Part shown: positions 8,080 through 14,827 of the stretch, piece by piece | Layout of the letters: every line of letters starts with the position of its first letter | Numbering within the stretch: position 1 is the first letter of the stretch | Assembly: GCA_023459215.1 (NCBI GenBank) | Contig: JAEWVF010000047.1 | Coordinates: 1-19,395 of the forward strand | Direction of reading: 5' to 3' | Length of the DNA: 19,395 nucleotides | DNA from: Chloroflexota bacterium | GTDB taxonomy: Bacteria > Chloroflexota > Anaerolineae > Anaerolineales > Villigracilaceae | The notes under the pieces: model-generated | Seen by the model: only the letters and a program-made list of their open reading frames with translations | The model's database searches: none | Told to the model about the DNA's origin: nothing | Made by a program: the position numbers and the translations under genes

Positions 8080-9053
8080 TCATTTTTCTTGGATTTTTTG
8101 GATTCCAGGGCTTTGTTGAGCATATTCTGGAACAATTCGAACAATTCCGAACCGGCCAGGTCTTGCGGCGAAAGTGAAATCACTGTGCGGGCGTTTTTGA
8201 GTCCCTGGCTGGCTTCGGCCAGGCGCGCTGCCTGCGGAGTTAAAACCAGCAGCTCGGGGTTGTTCTTCAGGATTTCAAGCTCTTCCTTTTCAAAGGCCAG
8301 GCGCATCCGGTTGCGGGCCAGTTCGTCTTCGAGACGTTTCTGGGCCAGGGCATTTTCCTGTTCGAGCATGGCCTGTTTGAGCGAGGCTTTCTTCAGTTCC
8401 AGGGCGTGTTCCATCCCGGCGATTTCTTCATCGGCCTGGTATTTGGCCTTGGCGGCGGAAACGCGCGCCTGGTTGTTGAGTTTTTCGGTCTCTTCGAGCA
8501 GGCGCGCCTGTTCCTGCTGGCGCAGGGCGTCGGCAATTTCAGAGTCGACCGCATCCATCGAGTGGATGGCCAGCGAAATCAGCTCAACGCCGAATTGCTC
8601 CTTGAACCCGGCGGCGCGTTCGTTCAGGTGCGCCACCAGCGCCGAAGACGACAGGGCGCGGATTTCCTGTTTCTCGGTGTATTCCTTGACCAGGCCTTCC
8701 AGGCGGATGTTGACTTCCTCGGCGGCGCGGGTGATGGCGTCGCTGCTCCAGCCGCCGATGCGGATCAGGGTCTGGATGTTTTCGATGGAGGGCGCGACCG
8801 AGCCGACCAGTTTGACGTTGACCCCCAGATTGCCGGCGGCGGTCGCTTCGACCGTCAACTGGATCGGGTGGGTGGTGCGCTTGATCGGCAGGCTGAAGTG
8901 GCGCGGGTAGAACAATCCGCTGCGCAGGGCGATTTTTCCGTTCGATTCGTACAAAACCAGCGCATCGGGTTGGCGGATGCGAAATTCAAAGATTGCCAGT
9001 AAAACAAGCGTCAAAATGAGCGCAATTGCAACGATACCAAAGATGATTTCCAT
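8076..9053 (-). CDS. SPFH/band-7 (flotillin-like) membrane protein
   Basis: 325 residues from the chosen start. A single N-terminal membrane segment (about residues 3-22) is followed by an SPFH-type domain (about 25-190). That region includes a run IRIGGW, amphipathic helices, and the FGVELISLAIHSMD region typical of band-7 proteins. Next come an Ala/Glu/Lys-rich coiled coil (about 180-265) and a Lys-rich tail. Proteins of this class oligomerise at membranes and scaffold or regulate partners. An open frame extends to 9101, but AAGGAGG lies 9 nt before ATG 9053, and a TATAAT at 9100-9105 overlaps the longer start, so 9053 is preferred. It is translationally coupled (ATGA overlap) to the aminotransferase/PEPC-like giant, which suggests the two act together, perhaps with this protein tethering the enzyme to the membrane. 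Confidence 0.85.
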   Translation of the reverse strand: MEIIFGIVAIALILTLVLLAIFEFRIRQPDALVLYESNGKIALRSGLFYPRHFSLPIKRTTHPIQLTVEATAAGNLGVNVKLVGSVAPSIENIQTLIRIGGWSSDAITRAAEEVNIRLEGLVKEYTEKQEIRALSSSALVAHLNERAAGFKEQFGVELISLAIHSMDAVDSEIADALRQQEQARLLEETEKLNNQARVSAAKAKYQADEEIAGMEHALELKKASLKQAMLEQENALAQKRLEDELARNRMRLAFEKEELEILKNNPELLVLTPQAARLAEASQGLKNARTVISLSPQDLAGSELFELFQNMLNKALESKKSKKNE

Positions 9054-9062
9054 AAACGAGTT

Positions 9063-9105
9063 CCTCCTTCGCGGCCTTGCCGGGGTTTTAATTCGCTGCA
9101 TTATA
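9063..9105 (-). promoter_or_regulatory. Promoter -10 and Shine-Dalgarno of the SPFH/aminotransferase operon
   Basis: TATAAT on the minus strand (9100-9105) matches the -10 consensus perfectly; no good -35 is seen at 16-18 nt. AGGAGG (9063-9068) is 9 nt before ATG 9053. The implied 5' leader is about 40 nt. Confidence 0.65.
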
Positions 9106-9168
9106 CTGCGATTGGCTTGAAAGGCATTGGTATAGACTTTAATATTTATGGATTTTTTGAATAAGTAT

Positions 9169-9302
9169 CTATCCGAAAATTAGGAGAGGCTCGTCATGTC
9201 GAGCGGAGCGAGACATCTTTTCGCATTGCTAAAGACCTCTCAGTCGCTGAAAAGCGCTCCTTCGAGGTGACATAACCAACAGGTGTAATAATTTTCGGAT
9301 AG
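9169..9302. repeat. MITE/REP-like palindromic element 1
   Basis: Perfect 14-bp terminal inverted repeats CTATCCGAAAATTA (9169-9182) and TAATTTTCGGATAG (9289-9302) enclose an inner imperfect palindrome. Its left part is GTCATGTCGAGCGGAGCG (9193-9210) and its right part CGCTCCTTCGAGGTGAC (9255-9271). There is no ORF inside, so if it is mobile it must be non-autonomous. No clear target duplication is visible. The inner block resembles the GTCATTTCGA-type arm of the element at 9476-9611. The stretch between the two elements (9303-9475) has a run of eight T and no convincing gene. Confidence 0.6.
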
Positions 9303-9475
9303 GTTCTAAGTTCTGTCTCTTTTTTTTCCCCCGCAGCAGATTCATCTCAAGAGTTTATGGTGACAGAAGGCAGGGATTTGAATGACAAATGGCGTTGCCC
9401 TGTTTTAATGAAGAAGCTATGATACATTCAGGGTAACTATTCAGCCGTATTTTTGGGCCTTATTTTGCTCTAAAC

Positions 9476-9611
9476 TTGTCATTTCGAAGGAGCCGCGCAG
9501 CGGCGACTGACACCTGCCCTGGCGGGTGGTGCCAGGGGAAATCTTGCGCAATGTGGTTAAGATTTCTACCCTACGGGTACGATGTCGCCAAAAAGCGGCT
9601 CGAAATGACAA
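9476..9611. repeat. MITE/REP-like palindromic element 2 with nested hairpins
   Basis: The terminal inverted repeats TTGTCATTTCGA (9476-9487) and TCGAAATGACAA (9600-9611) are perfect. The stem continues with GCCGC (9492-9496)/GCGGC (9595-9599) and GGCGAC (9502-9507)/GTCGCC (9584-9589). Inside are three more hairpins in a row: CCCTGGC/GCCAGGG (9517-9537), GAAATCTT/AAGATTTC (9538-9566) and TACCC/GGGTA (9567-9579). The whole 136 bp could fold as a branched structure. It ends 32 bp before the ATG of the thioredoxin-like gene, so it may affect that gene's expression. Confidence 0.7.
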
Positions 9612-9643
9612 CTGAGCGCTGAACAGTAACCATTCAGAACGAT

Positions 9644-10378
9644 ATGATCAACAGTGAACGCCAATCCCTTGAAAATGCGCTTGCTGCGCTGAAAGCCGGT
9701 GACAGGAAAACGGCTGGCGGGCTTTTTTCGGCCATCCTGCGCGCCAATCCCGAACAGGCCGAGGCCTGGGTTGGGTTGTCGTTTTGCACCGCCAGGCCAG
9801 AACGGCGTCGGGAATATTTGCAGCGCGCCCTGCGGATTGATCCAACGCATGTGTATGCCCGTTCGGCGCTGGCCCGTTTGCAGTCAGTCCCCACGCCGCA
9901 GCGGCCTGTGGCAGCGGCGGTTATCCCTGCCCCGGTCACAGACCCGCGCGTTCAGCGCCGCTGGCTGGAAGTGTATATCGGCCTTGGCCTGGCGTTGCTG
10001 CTTTTGTTTGCCGCCGTTTTTGGCATGGGCTATTTCTATAACCAGCAGGCGCAACAGCGGCGGATTGCCAGCCTGCCGGTCGAATTGAACCCTGACCGTT
10101 ACGTTTTTATCGATTTTTACGCCGACTGGTGAGCAGCCTGCCGCTCAATGCAGCCGGTGGTTGCTAACCTTGAAAAACAGTGCGCGGGGGATGTGACCTT
10201 TATCCATGCCGATGTAGACCAGCAAAAATATCGCCAACTGGTATCCACCTATGGGGTCAGCGCCATTCCGCGCTTTGTCTTGCTCGACCCTTCGGGCGAT
10301 GTTGTCAGGCAGTGGATGGGGACAACTCCACAGGATGATTTTGAGCAGGCTTTGGTGGGAGTGTGCGTGTTTCAGTAG
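9644..10378 (+). CDS. TPR-transmembrane-thioredoxin protein with in-frame TGA at the first CxxC position (candidate selenoprotein)
   Basis: Read through TGA 10130-10132, the frame gives 244 residues. Residues 8-80 look like TPR-type helices (FSAILRANPEQAEAWVGL, then YLQRALRIDPTHVYARSAL). Residues 108-131 form one membrane span preceded by basic residues, which puts the C-terminus outside. Residues 150-240 are a thioredoxin fold: YVFIDFYADW, then TGA at codon 163, then AACRSMQP, strands around FIHADVD, and the cis-Pro SAIPRF (Pro209). Thioredoxins have WCxxC here, so the TGA falls exactly on the first Cys while the second Cys (166) is kept. UxxC replacing CxxC is a classic selenoprotein pattern. 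Alternatives are a TGC/TGT-to-TGA mutation or a sequencing error. If TGA is read as stop, the product is a 162-residue protein without an active site. No good Shine-Dalgarno is seen. The gene converges on the EamA gene with 4 bp between the stops. Confidence 0.75.
10133..10164 (+). promoter_or_regulatory. Possible bacterial SECIS hairpin directly after the in-frame TGA
   Basis: Starting right after the TGA, nucleotides 1-6 (GCAGCC) pair with 27-32 (GGTTGC) using one G-U. A U at 7 bulges out, and nucleotides 8-11 (GCCG) pair with 23-26 (CGGT) using one G-U. The loop is nucleotides 12-22, inside which C12-G21 and U13-A20 could also pair. A coding-region hairpin just 3' of UGA with a bulged U on its 5' side is how bacterial SECIS elements look. 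The apical loop is slightly closer to UGA than in E. coli fdhF. GC-rich coding DNA often folds by chance, so this is only supportive. Confidence 0.35.
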
Positions 10379-10382
10379 CCAC

Positions 10383-11228
10383 TCATTCTTTTTCGGGCCT
10401 GGCGCTGGCTATCGAACTGATCACCACCCCGCCCAGCACCACCAGCGCGCCGAGCAGCGCCAGTGGGCCGGGCGTTTCTCCGATGAAAAGGAATACCCAT
10501 AACGGATTCAGGATCGGTTCCAGGGTGCCGATCAGGGTGGTTTCGAGGGCCGGGATGACTTTGATGGCCAGCGAATAGAGCAGGAAGGCCAATCCGATCT
10601 GGAAAATTCCCAGGTAGGCGATGCCGGCCAGGTTGCCAGCGTTCCAGGGCTGCTGGAAGAGGGCATAGCCGCCGACGGCCAGCCCGATCAGGTTGGCCAG
10701 GAAGAAACTCTCGGCTGGCGAACCGTCCTTCTGGGCGCGCATGGCAACCGTCATCAGGGCCATGGTCATGCCGCTGACCAGGGCCAGGATATTGCCCCAG
10801 AAACCGTCGATGCTCAAACTGTCGCCGAAGAAGAGTCCCAGCCCGGCGAAGATGACCAGCATCGCAACCCAATCGGCGCGCGACGGTTTTTCGCGCAGGA
10901 ACAGGTAGCCCAGGAAGATGATATAGATGGGGGCGGTATATTGCAGGAAAATCGCATTGGCCGCGCTGGTCATTTTGATCGAACTGATGTACAGGAGTTG
11001 GGTTGCCACCGAACATATGGCGGCAATCCACTGCCAACGGCTAAACCGCAGCGGAACGTAACGCAGGTAGGCCAGGAAAACCAGTCCCGAGAAAAAACTG
11101 CGCCCGGCCAGTACAGCCAGCGGCTGCCAGTCCAGGATTTTGAGCAGGATTCCACTCGTACTCCACAAGCTGGCGCTGATGATCAGGAACAAGATGGCTG
11201 TTTTACGGTTGACGGCGGTGGATGTCAC
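10383..11228 (-). CDS. EamA/DMT-family transporter
   Basis: 281 residues, almost entirely hydrophobic, with about ten membrane spans in two repeated halves of five. This is the standard layout of the drug/metabolite transporter superfamily. Recognisable features are the opening LIISASLWSTSGILLK, TSAANAIFLQYTAPIYIIF at the end of the first half and ALETTLIGTLEPILNPLWVF in the second, all characteristic of EamA domains. It probably moves a small metabolite across the cytoplasmic membrane; the substrate cannot be told. The start is GTG (11226-11228) with GGAG about 8 nt upstream. It is divergent from the oxidoreductase gene and convergent with the thioredoxin-like gene. Confidence 0.9.
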   Translation of the reverse strand: MTSTAVNRKTAILFLIISASLWSTSGILLKILDWQPLAVLAGRSFFSGLVFLAYLRYVPLRFSRWQWIAAICSVATQLLYISSIKMTSAANAIFLQYTAPIYIIFLGYLFLREKPSRADWVAMLVIFAGLGLFFGDSLSIDGFWGNILALVSGMTMALMTVAMRAQKDGSPAESFFLANLIGLAVGGYALFQQPWNAGNLAGIAYLGIFQIGLAFLLYSLAIKVIPALETTLIGTLEPILNPLWVFLFIGETPGPLALLGALVVLGGVVISSIASARPEKE

Positions 11229-11293
11229 GATTTTTCTCCAAACTGCTGATGAGCGGGCATGGATAGGATTCGGCTCTCAGGCAAGCGGGCTGA

Positions 11294-11299
11294 ATTATA
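11294..11299 (-). promoter_or_regulatory. -10 element of the EamA gene
   Basis: Perfect TATAAT on the minus strand, 66 nt before the GTG start; no convincing -35. The divergent gene has TAAAAT at 11361-11366 on the plus strand, 43 nt before its ATG, as a weaker -10 candidate. Confidence 0.45.
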
Positions 11300-11408
11300 T
11301 AGCCTGTGCGGGCTTCCAACCATCCCCGCCGCGAGCCATGCCCTGACTGGCGCAATGGGGTAAAATCGTTGCATACCGACTTATTCGACGCAAGAGAAAG
11401 GATTATCG

Positions 11409-12398
11409 ATGACCGAGAAACTTCGCTGGGGATTGCTCTCGACCGCCAAGATCAATGCGGCGCTGTTCAAGCCGCTTGCCAAATCCAAACGCAACACCTT
11501 GTTTGCCGTCGGTTCGCGCAGCGAGGCAAGCGCCCAGGCCTACGCGCTGGAACATGATATTCCACGGGCGCACGGCAGCTACGAAGCCCTGCTGGCCGAC
11601 CCGGATGTGGATGTGATTTACAACTCCCTGCCCAATCACCTGCACGCCGAATGGACGATCAAGGCCCTCGAAGCCGGCAAACACGTTTTGTGCGAAAAGC
11701 CCTTCGCCCTGACCCTGGCTGAAGTGGATGCGATGAGCGCAGCCGCCCAACGCACCGGCAAGGTGTTGGCCGAAGCTTTTATGTATCGCACCCATCCGCA
11801 AACGCATAAGGTCAAGGAAATTGTCACCGGCAGCGCCTTTGGCAAAATCCTGACCATCAAAGGCGGTTTTACCTTCACTTTTAATCGTCCCGGCAACTAC
11901 CGTCTCGATCCGGCCTACGGCGGCGGCGCGCTCTGGGACGTGGGCTGTTACCCCGTCAGCTATGCCCGCACCATGCTCGGGTTGGAACCGCTCGAAGTGT
12001 TTGGCTGGCAGGTAACGGCTGAGAGCGGCATCGACGAATTCTTCAGCGGCCAGTTGCGCTTCCCCGGCGACATCCATGCCCAGTTCGATTGCGGTTTCCG
12101 CGGTCCTTTCCGCGCTTTTATGGAAATCGTTGGCGAACATGCCACCCTGCAGGTTCCTTCCCCCTTCCATGCCGGCAAGAAGAACAAAGTCCTGCTTTCG
12201 CGCGGCGGCGAGTTCGAGACCATCAAGATTGACGGCCAAAACGCATACCTGGGCGAGGTCGAAGATATGGCCGATGCCATCCTGCTCGGCAAAGCCCCAC
12301 ACATTTCCCTGGCCGACAGCCGCGCCAATGTGGCCGCCATCCTGGCCTTGTACCAGTCGGCCAAAACGGGCAAGGCTGTAAAAATCAAGGCGGGTTAG
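11409..12398 (+). CDS. Gfo/Idh/MocA-family NAD(P)-dependent oxidoreductase
   Basis: 329 residues, the usual length for the family. The N-terminal Rossmann half starts WGLLSTAKI (a variant of the GxGxxG turn) and continues VDVIYNSLPNHLHAEW. The hallmark CEKPFAL (Lys97) is the catalytic/cofactor Lys of Gfo/Idh enzymes. The C-terminal half has GGGALWDVGCYPV (171-183), the conserved substrate-side motif. It likely oxidises or reduces a sugar, cyclitol or related hydroxyl compound; the substrate is not predictable. AAAGGA lies about 7 nt before the ATG. The degV-type gene follows after 2 nt, so the two are co-transcribed. Confidence 0.9.
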   Translation: MTEKLRWGLLSTAKINAALFKPLAKSKRNTLFAVGSRSEASAQAYALEHDIPRAHGSYEALLADPDVDVIYNSLPNHLHAEWTIKALEAGKHVLCEKPFALTLAEVDAMSAAAQRTGKVLAEAFMYRTHPQTHKVKEIVTGSAFGKILTIKGGFTFTFNRPGNYRLDPAYGGGALWDVGCYPVSYARTMLGLEPLEVFGWQVTAESGIDEFFSGQLRFPGDIHAQFDCGFRGPFRAFMEIVGEHATLQVPSPFHAGKKNKVLLSRGGEFETIKIDGQNAYLGEVEDMADAILLGKAPHISLADSRANVAAILALYQSAKTGKAVKIKAG

Positions 12399-12400
12399 CC

Positions 12401-13237
12401 ATGCTGCGCATCGTCTCCGATACCACTTCCGGCCTGCCGTTGGACCTGGCGCGCGAACGCGGCATCGCCATGATTCCCCAAATCGTTATTTTTGGCGAAG
12501 ATTCCTATCGCGACGATAACGAAATTGACCCCGAAACCTTCCTGCAAAAGCTCAAAGCCTTCCCCAGTTTGCCGAAAACTGCTGCGCCCCCGCCGACCCT
12601 GTATTATCCCGTCTTCCAGGATGCGCAGGACAAAGGCGATGCCGTCCTGGTGATTGCGCCCTCTGCGAACGTCAGCGGGACGGTGCGCTCGGCCCAGAGC
12701 GCTGCCGCCGATTTCCCGGATTTATCCGTGCAAGTGCTTGATACGCGCACGATAGCCGGGAACACGGCCACCCTGGCCTTGCTGGCCGCGCAATGGGCCG
12801 CCGAGGGCGCTGGGATGGACTCTGTCCTGCACCGGCTGGAAGCGCTGATTGCCAGCCAGCGCACCTATTTCCTGGTCGATACCCTCGAGTATCTCAAAAA
12901 AGGCGGGCGGATTGGCGGCGCGAAAGCCTTGCTGGGCGAATTGCTACAGGTCAAGCCCATCCTGCAAGTAAAAGACGGCCTGGTGCAGGCTTTCGAGCAG
13001 GAACGCACCAAGAAACGCGCCCTGGCCCGCCTGCTCGACATCGTCTCCGAACAGGGCGGCGGTACGGATTCGGCGCACCTGGTGGTGATGCACATTGGCG
13101 CGCTGGCCGAAGCGCAGGCGCTGGCCGCCTCCCTGGCTGCGCGGCTGGGAATTGCAACTCCGCCCATTTACAACCTGCCGGCGGCGATAGGCGTTCACGC
13201 CGGGCCGGGCGTTCTGGCGGTTGGCTTTTTTGTGTGA
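12401..13237 (+). CDS. DegV family (FakB-like) fatty-acid-binding protein
   Basis: 278 residues, full length for the family. Family motifs in order are IVSDTTSGLP at the N-terminus, TAAPPPTLYYPVF (a TSQPs-like loop), IAPSANVSGTVRSA (the SxxLSGTxxSA motif that contacts the fatty-acid carboxylate), DTRTIAGN, LEYLKKGGRIGG and the C-terminal GVHAGPGVLAVGF. In Firmicutes such proteins present fatty acids to FakA kinase; no kinase gene is in this window, so the pathway is inferred from the family only. It starts 2 nt after the oxidoreductase stop. Its 3' end contains the promoter of the next gene. Confidence 0.92.
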   Translation: MLRIVSDTTSGLPLDLARERGIAMIPQIVIFGEDSYRDDNEIDPETFLQKLKAFPSLPKTAAPPPTLYYPVFQDAQDKGDAVLVIAPSANVSGTVRSAQSAAADFPDLSVQVLDTRTIAGNTATLALLAAQWAAEGAGMDSVLHRLEALIASQRTYFLVDTLEYLKKGGRIGGAKALLGELLQVKPILQVKDGLVQAFEQERTKKRALARLLDIVSEQGGGTDSAHLVVMHIGALAEAQALAASLAARLGIATPPIYNLPAAIGVHAGPGVLAVGFFV

Positions 13238-13258
13238 AATTGGCCTCAATGGTATAAT
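13230..13258 (+). promoter_or_regulatory. Promoter of yebC
   Basis: TTGTGT (13230-13235) and perfect TATAAT (13253-13258) are separated by 17 nt. The -35 hexamer overlaps the last codons of the DegV gene. The implied leader of about 120 nt contains the hairpin at 13291-13324. Confidence 0.65.
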
Positions 13259-13290
13259 TCAAAACCTGAAATCATACATATCCGTGGTTA

Positions 13291-13324
13291 CAAATTGCGC
13301 TTTTCCACTCAAAAGCGCAATTTG
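13291..13324 (+). promoter_or_regulatory. Perfect 14-bp hairpin in the yebC leader
   Basis: CAAATTGCGCTTTT (13291-13304) and AAAAGCGCAATTTG (13311-13324) pair without mismatch around a 6-nt loop CCACTC. No T tract follows, so it does not look like a standard terminator on either strand. It lies between the mapped -10 and the yebC Shine-Dalgarno sequence. Possible roles are mRNA stabilisation, regulation of yebC, or being a small palindromic repeat. Confidence 0.6.
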
Positions 13325-13383
13325 CAATCTGGCGGGTATCCATTCTGAATATTTGGTAACAGAACGAGAAGGAGAACGTTTTT

Positions 13384-14139
13384 ATGTCTGGACATAGCCA
13401 TTGGGCAACCATCCGCCGCAAAAAGGGTGCAGTCGATGCAAAACGAGGCGCAGTCTTTACGCGTTTGGCCAAGGAATTGGTCATGGCCGCGCGCAACGGC
13501 GGCAGCGATCCCGATACAAATGTGCGCCTGGCGCTGGCCATTGAAAAAGCCCGCGCAGGAAATATGCCGAAAGATAATATCGAACGTGCCATCCGCCGCG
13601 GCACCGGCGAGGACAAGGACGGCAACGCTTACGAAGAATTGACCCTCGAAGGCTATGGCCCGCACGGCTCGGCGATTATGGTCGAGTGCGTTACCGATAA
13701 CCGCAACCGCACTGTGGCTGAATTGCGTCATGCCTTCAGCAAAAACGGCGGCAACATGGCGGAAGCCGGCGCGGTGGGTTGGCAGTTTGAGCGCAAGTCC
13801 TACTTCACTTTCCCGGCCAGCGCCCTTTCCTATGACAAGGCTTTCGAACTGGCTATCGATGCCGGCGCGGACGATGTGCAGGAAGACGGCGACAACATTG
13901 AAATCATTGGCCCGGTCGAAGCCTTCAAAACCATCGGCGATGCACTGCACAAGGCCAAAGTCAACCCCGATGAAGGCGGTTTGCGCCTGATTGCCAAGCA
14001 AGACCTCGAACTGGGTGTTGAAGAAACCCTTCAGGTGCTGCGCGTGGTGGAGGCCATCGAAGACCTCGATGACATCCAGAATGTGTATCACAACCTGAAG
14101 ATTTCTGAAGAAGTTCTGGCTGCCCTCGAAGCGGAATAA
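13384..14139 (+). CDS. yebC: YebC/TACO1-family protein (translation factor or regulator)
   Basis: 251 residues, normal family length. The N-terminus MSGHSHWATIRRKKGAVDAK is the nearly invariant YebC start, followed by FTRLAKELVMAARNGG, NMPKDNIERAI and YEELTLEGYGPHG. The three-domain arrangement is complete. The family was long called transcriptional regulators; more recent work on YebC/TACO1 points to helping ribosomes through difficult stretches such as polyproline. The function is cytoplasmic. AAGGAG lies about 9 nt before the ATG. yebC next to ruvC is a common bacterial gene order. Confidence 0.95.
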   Translation: MSGHSHWATIRRKKGAVDAKRGAVFTRLAKELVMAARNGGSDPDTNVRLALAIEKARAGNMPKDNIERAIRRGTGEDKDGNAYEELTLEGYGPHGSAIMVECVTDNRNRTVAELRHAFSKNGGNMAEAGAVGWQFERKSYFTFPASALSYDKAFELAIDAGADDVQEDGDNIEIIGPVEAFKTIGDALHKAKVNPDEGGLRLIAKQDLELGVEETLQVLRVVEAIEDLDDIQNVYHNLKISEEVLAALEAE

Positions 14140-14145
14140 ACCAGG

Positions 14146-14172
14146 CAGGGGCGACCCAACGGGTCGCCCCTG
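14146..14172 (+). repeat. Perfect 12-bp palindrome between yebC and ruvC
   Basis: CAGGGGCGACCC (14146-14157) and GGGTCGCCCCTG (14161-14172) flank the loop AAC. It starts 6 nt after the yebC stop and ends one base before the first possible ruvC ATG. No T tract follows. It resembles REP-type GGGGCGACCC palindromes scattered in many genomes. If transcribed it would hide the purine-rich bases nearest the ruvC start. Confidence 0.7.
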
Positions 14173-14182
14173 TATGATTTAT

Positions 14183-14665
14183 ATGACCCTTGCTATCGGA
14201 ATCGACCCCGGCACTGCCACCACCGGCTATGGACTTGTCCGCGAATTGCGCGACGGGTCGCTTGAAGCGGTCGATTTTGGCATCATCGCCACCCCCAAGG
14301 GAATCCCCGATGCCGAACGCCTGGATATGCTCTACCAGCAGCTCACCGCGCTGTTGCAGAAGCATAAGCCCCAGACCTGCGGCGTTGAAAAACTCTTTTT
14401 CCAGAAAAATATCTCAACGGCGATTACGGTTGGCCAGGCGCGGGGGGTGATTCTGCTGGCATTGGCCCAGGCTGGCCTGGATGTGGCCGAATATACGCCC
14501 AACGAGGTCAAGCTGGCGGTGGCCGGCTACGGTTCCGCCGATAAACGTCAGATGCAGGAAATGGTGCGCATCCTGCTGGCCCTGCCGCAGATTCCCAAAC
14601 CGGATGATGCTGCTGATGCCTTGGCGATTGCCATCTGCCACCTGCATTCGTACCGGCTGCGCTGA
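14183..14665 (+). CDS. ruvC: Holliday junction endonuclease RuvC
   Basis: 160 residues from ATG 14183 (163 from ATG 14174). It cuts Holliday junctions during recombination as a dimer with RuvAB. The four acidic catalytic residues of the RNase H-like fold are visible: Asp8 in GIDPGTATTGYG, Glu69 in GVEKLFF, and Asp142 and Asp145 in PDDAADALAIA. ATG 14183 gives the family-typical N-terminus MTLAIGIDPG. Neither start has a free Shine-Dalgarno because of the palindrome just upstream. ruvA and ruvB are not adjacent; the next gene is tex. Confidence 0.95.
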   Translation: MTLAIGIDPGTATTGYGLVRELRDGSLEAVDFGIIATPKGIPDAERLDMLYQQLTALLQKHKPQTCGVEKLFFQKNISTAITVGQARGVILLALAQAGLDVAEYTPNEVKLAVAGYGSADKRQMQEMVRILLALPQIPKPDDAADALAIAICHLHSYRLR

Positions 14666-14827
14666 TTCCCCTCAATCAGAAAAAAGCATAAATACTTGTC
14701 ATTTCCCGCTATCGCTCGGAGTAACAGGCTGCGCAAAATTTTAAGCAAAGGCCCTGCGCCCGCGTGGTAAAATCTGCACTCTTGTTCTATTATGAACAGG
14801 CACCTATCCCACCCAAACAGAAAAAAC

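Noticed and set aside
9054..9101. N-terminal extension of the SPFH protein to 9101
   Set aside because: It would start inside the TATAAT box, whereas ATG 9053 has an AGGAGG at ideal distance and begins directly with the membrane segment.
9357..9422. A 21-codon ORF (MVTEGRDLNDKW...) between the two palindromic elements
   Set aside because: There is no clear Shine-Dalgarno and no recognisable family; the length is within chance.
9433..9637. GTAACTATTCAG (9433-9444) and GTAACCATTCAG (9626-9637) as target-site duplications around the second palindrome
   Set aside because: They do not touch the element ends (about 31 and 14 bp away) and differ at one base; chance is likely.
9644..10378. TGA as a sense codon through an altered genetic code
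   Set aside because: Other genes here end at TGA in the expected places (SPFH 8076-8078, ruvC 14663-14665, DDAH 17764-17766, nitroreductase 18560-18562), so TGA is a normal stop.
9644..10378. Frameshift as the explanation for the split thioredoxin gene
   Set aside because: Both halves are in the same frame and join perfectly around one codon, so only a codon-level event (Sec or substitution) fits.
14696..14727. TTGTCATTTC near tex, matching the end of the 9476-9611 element
   Set aside because: Only 10 bases match and no partner arm is present; it may be a decayed end but cannot be supported.
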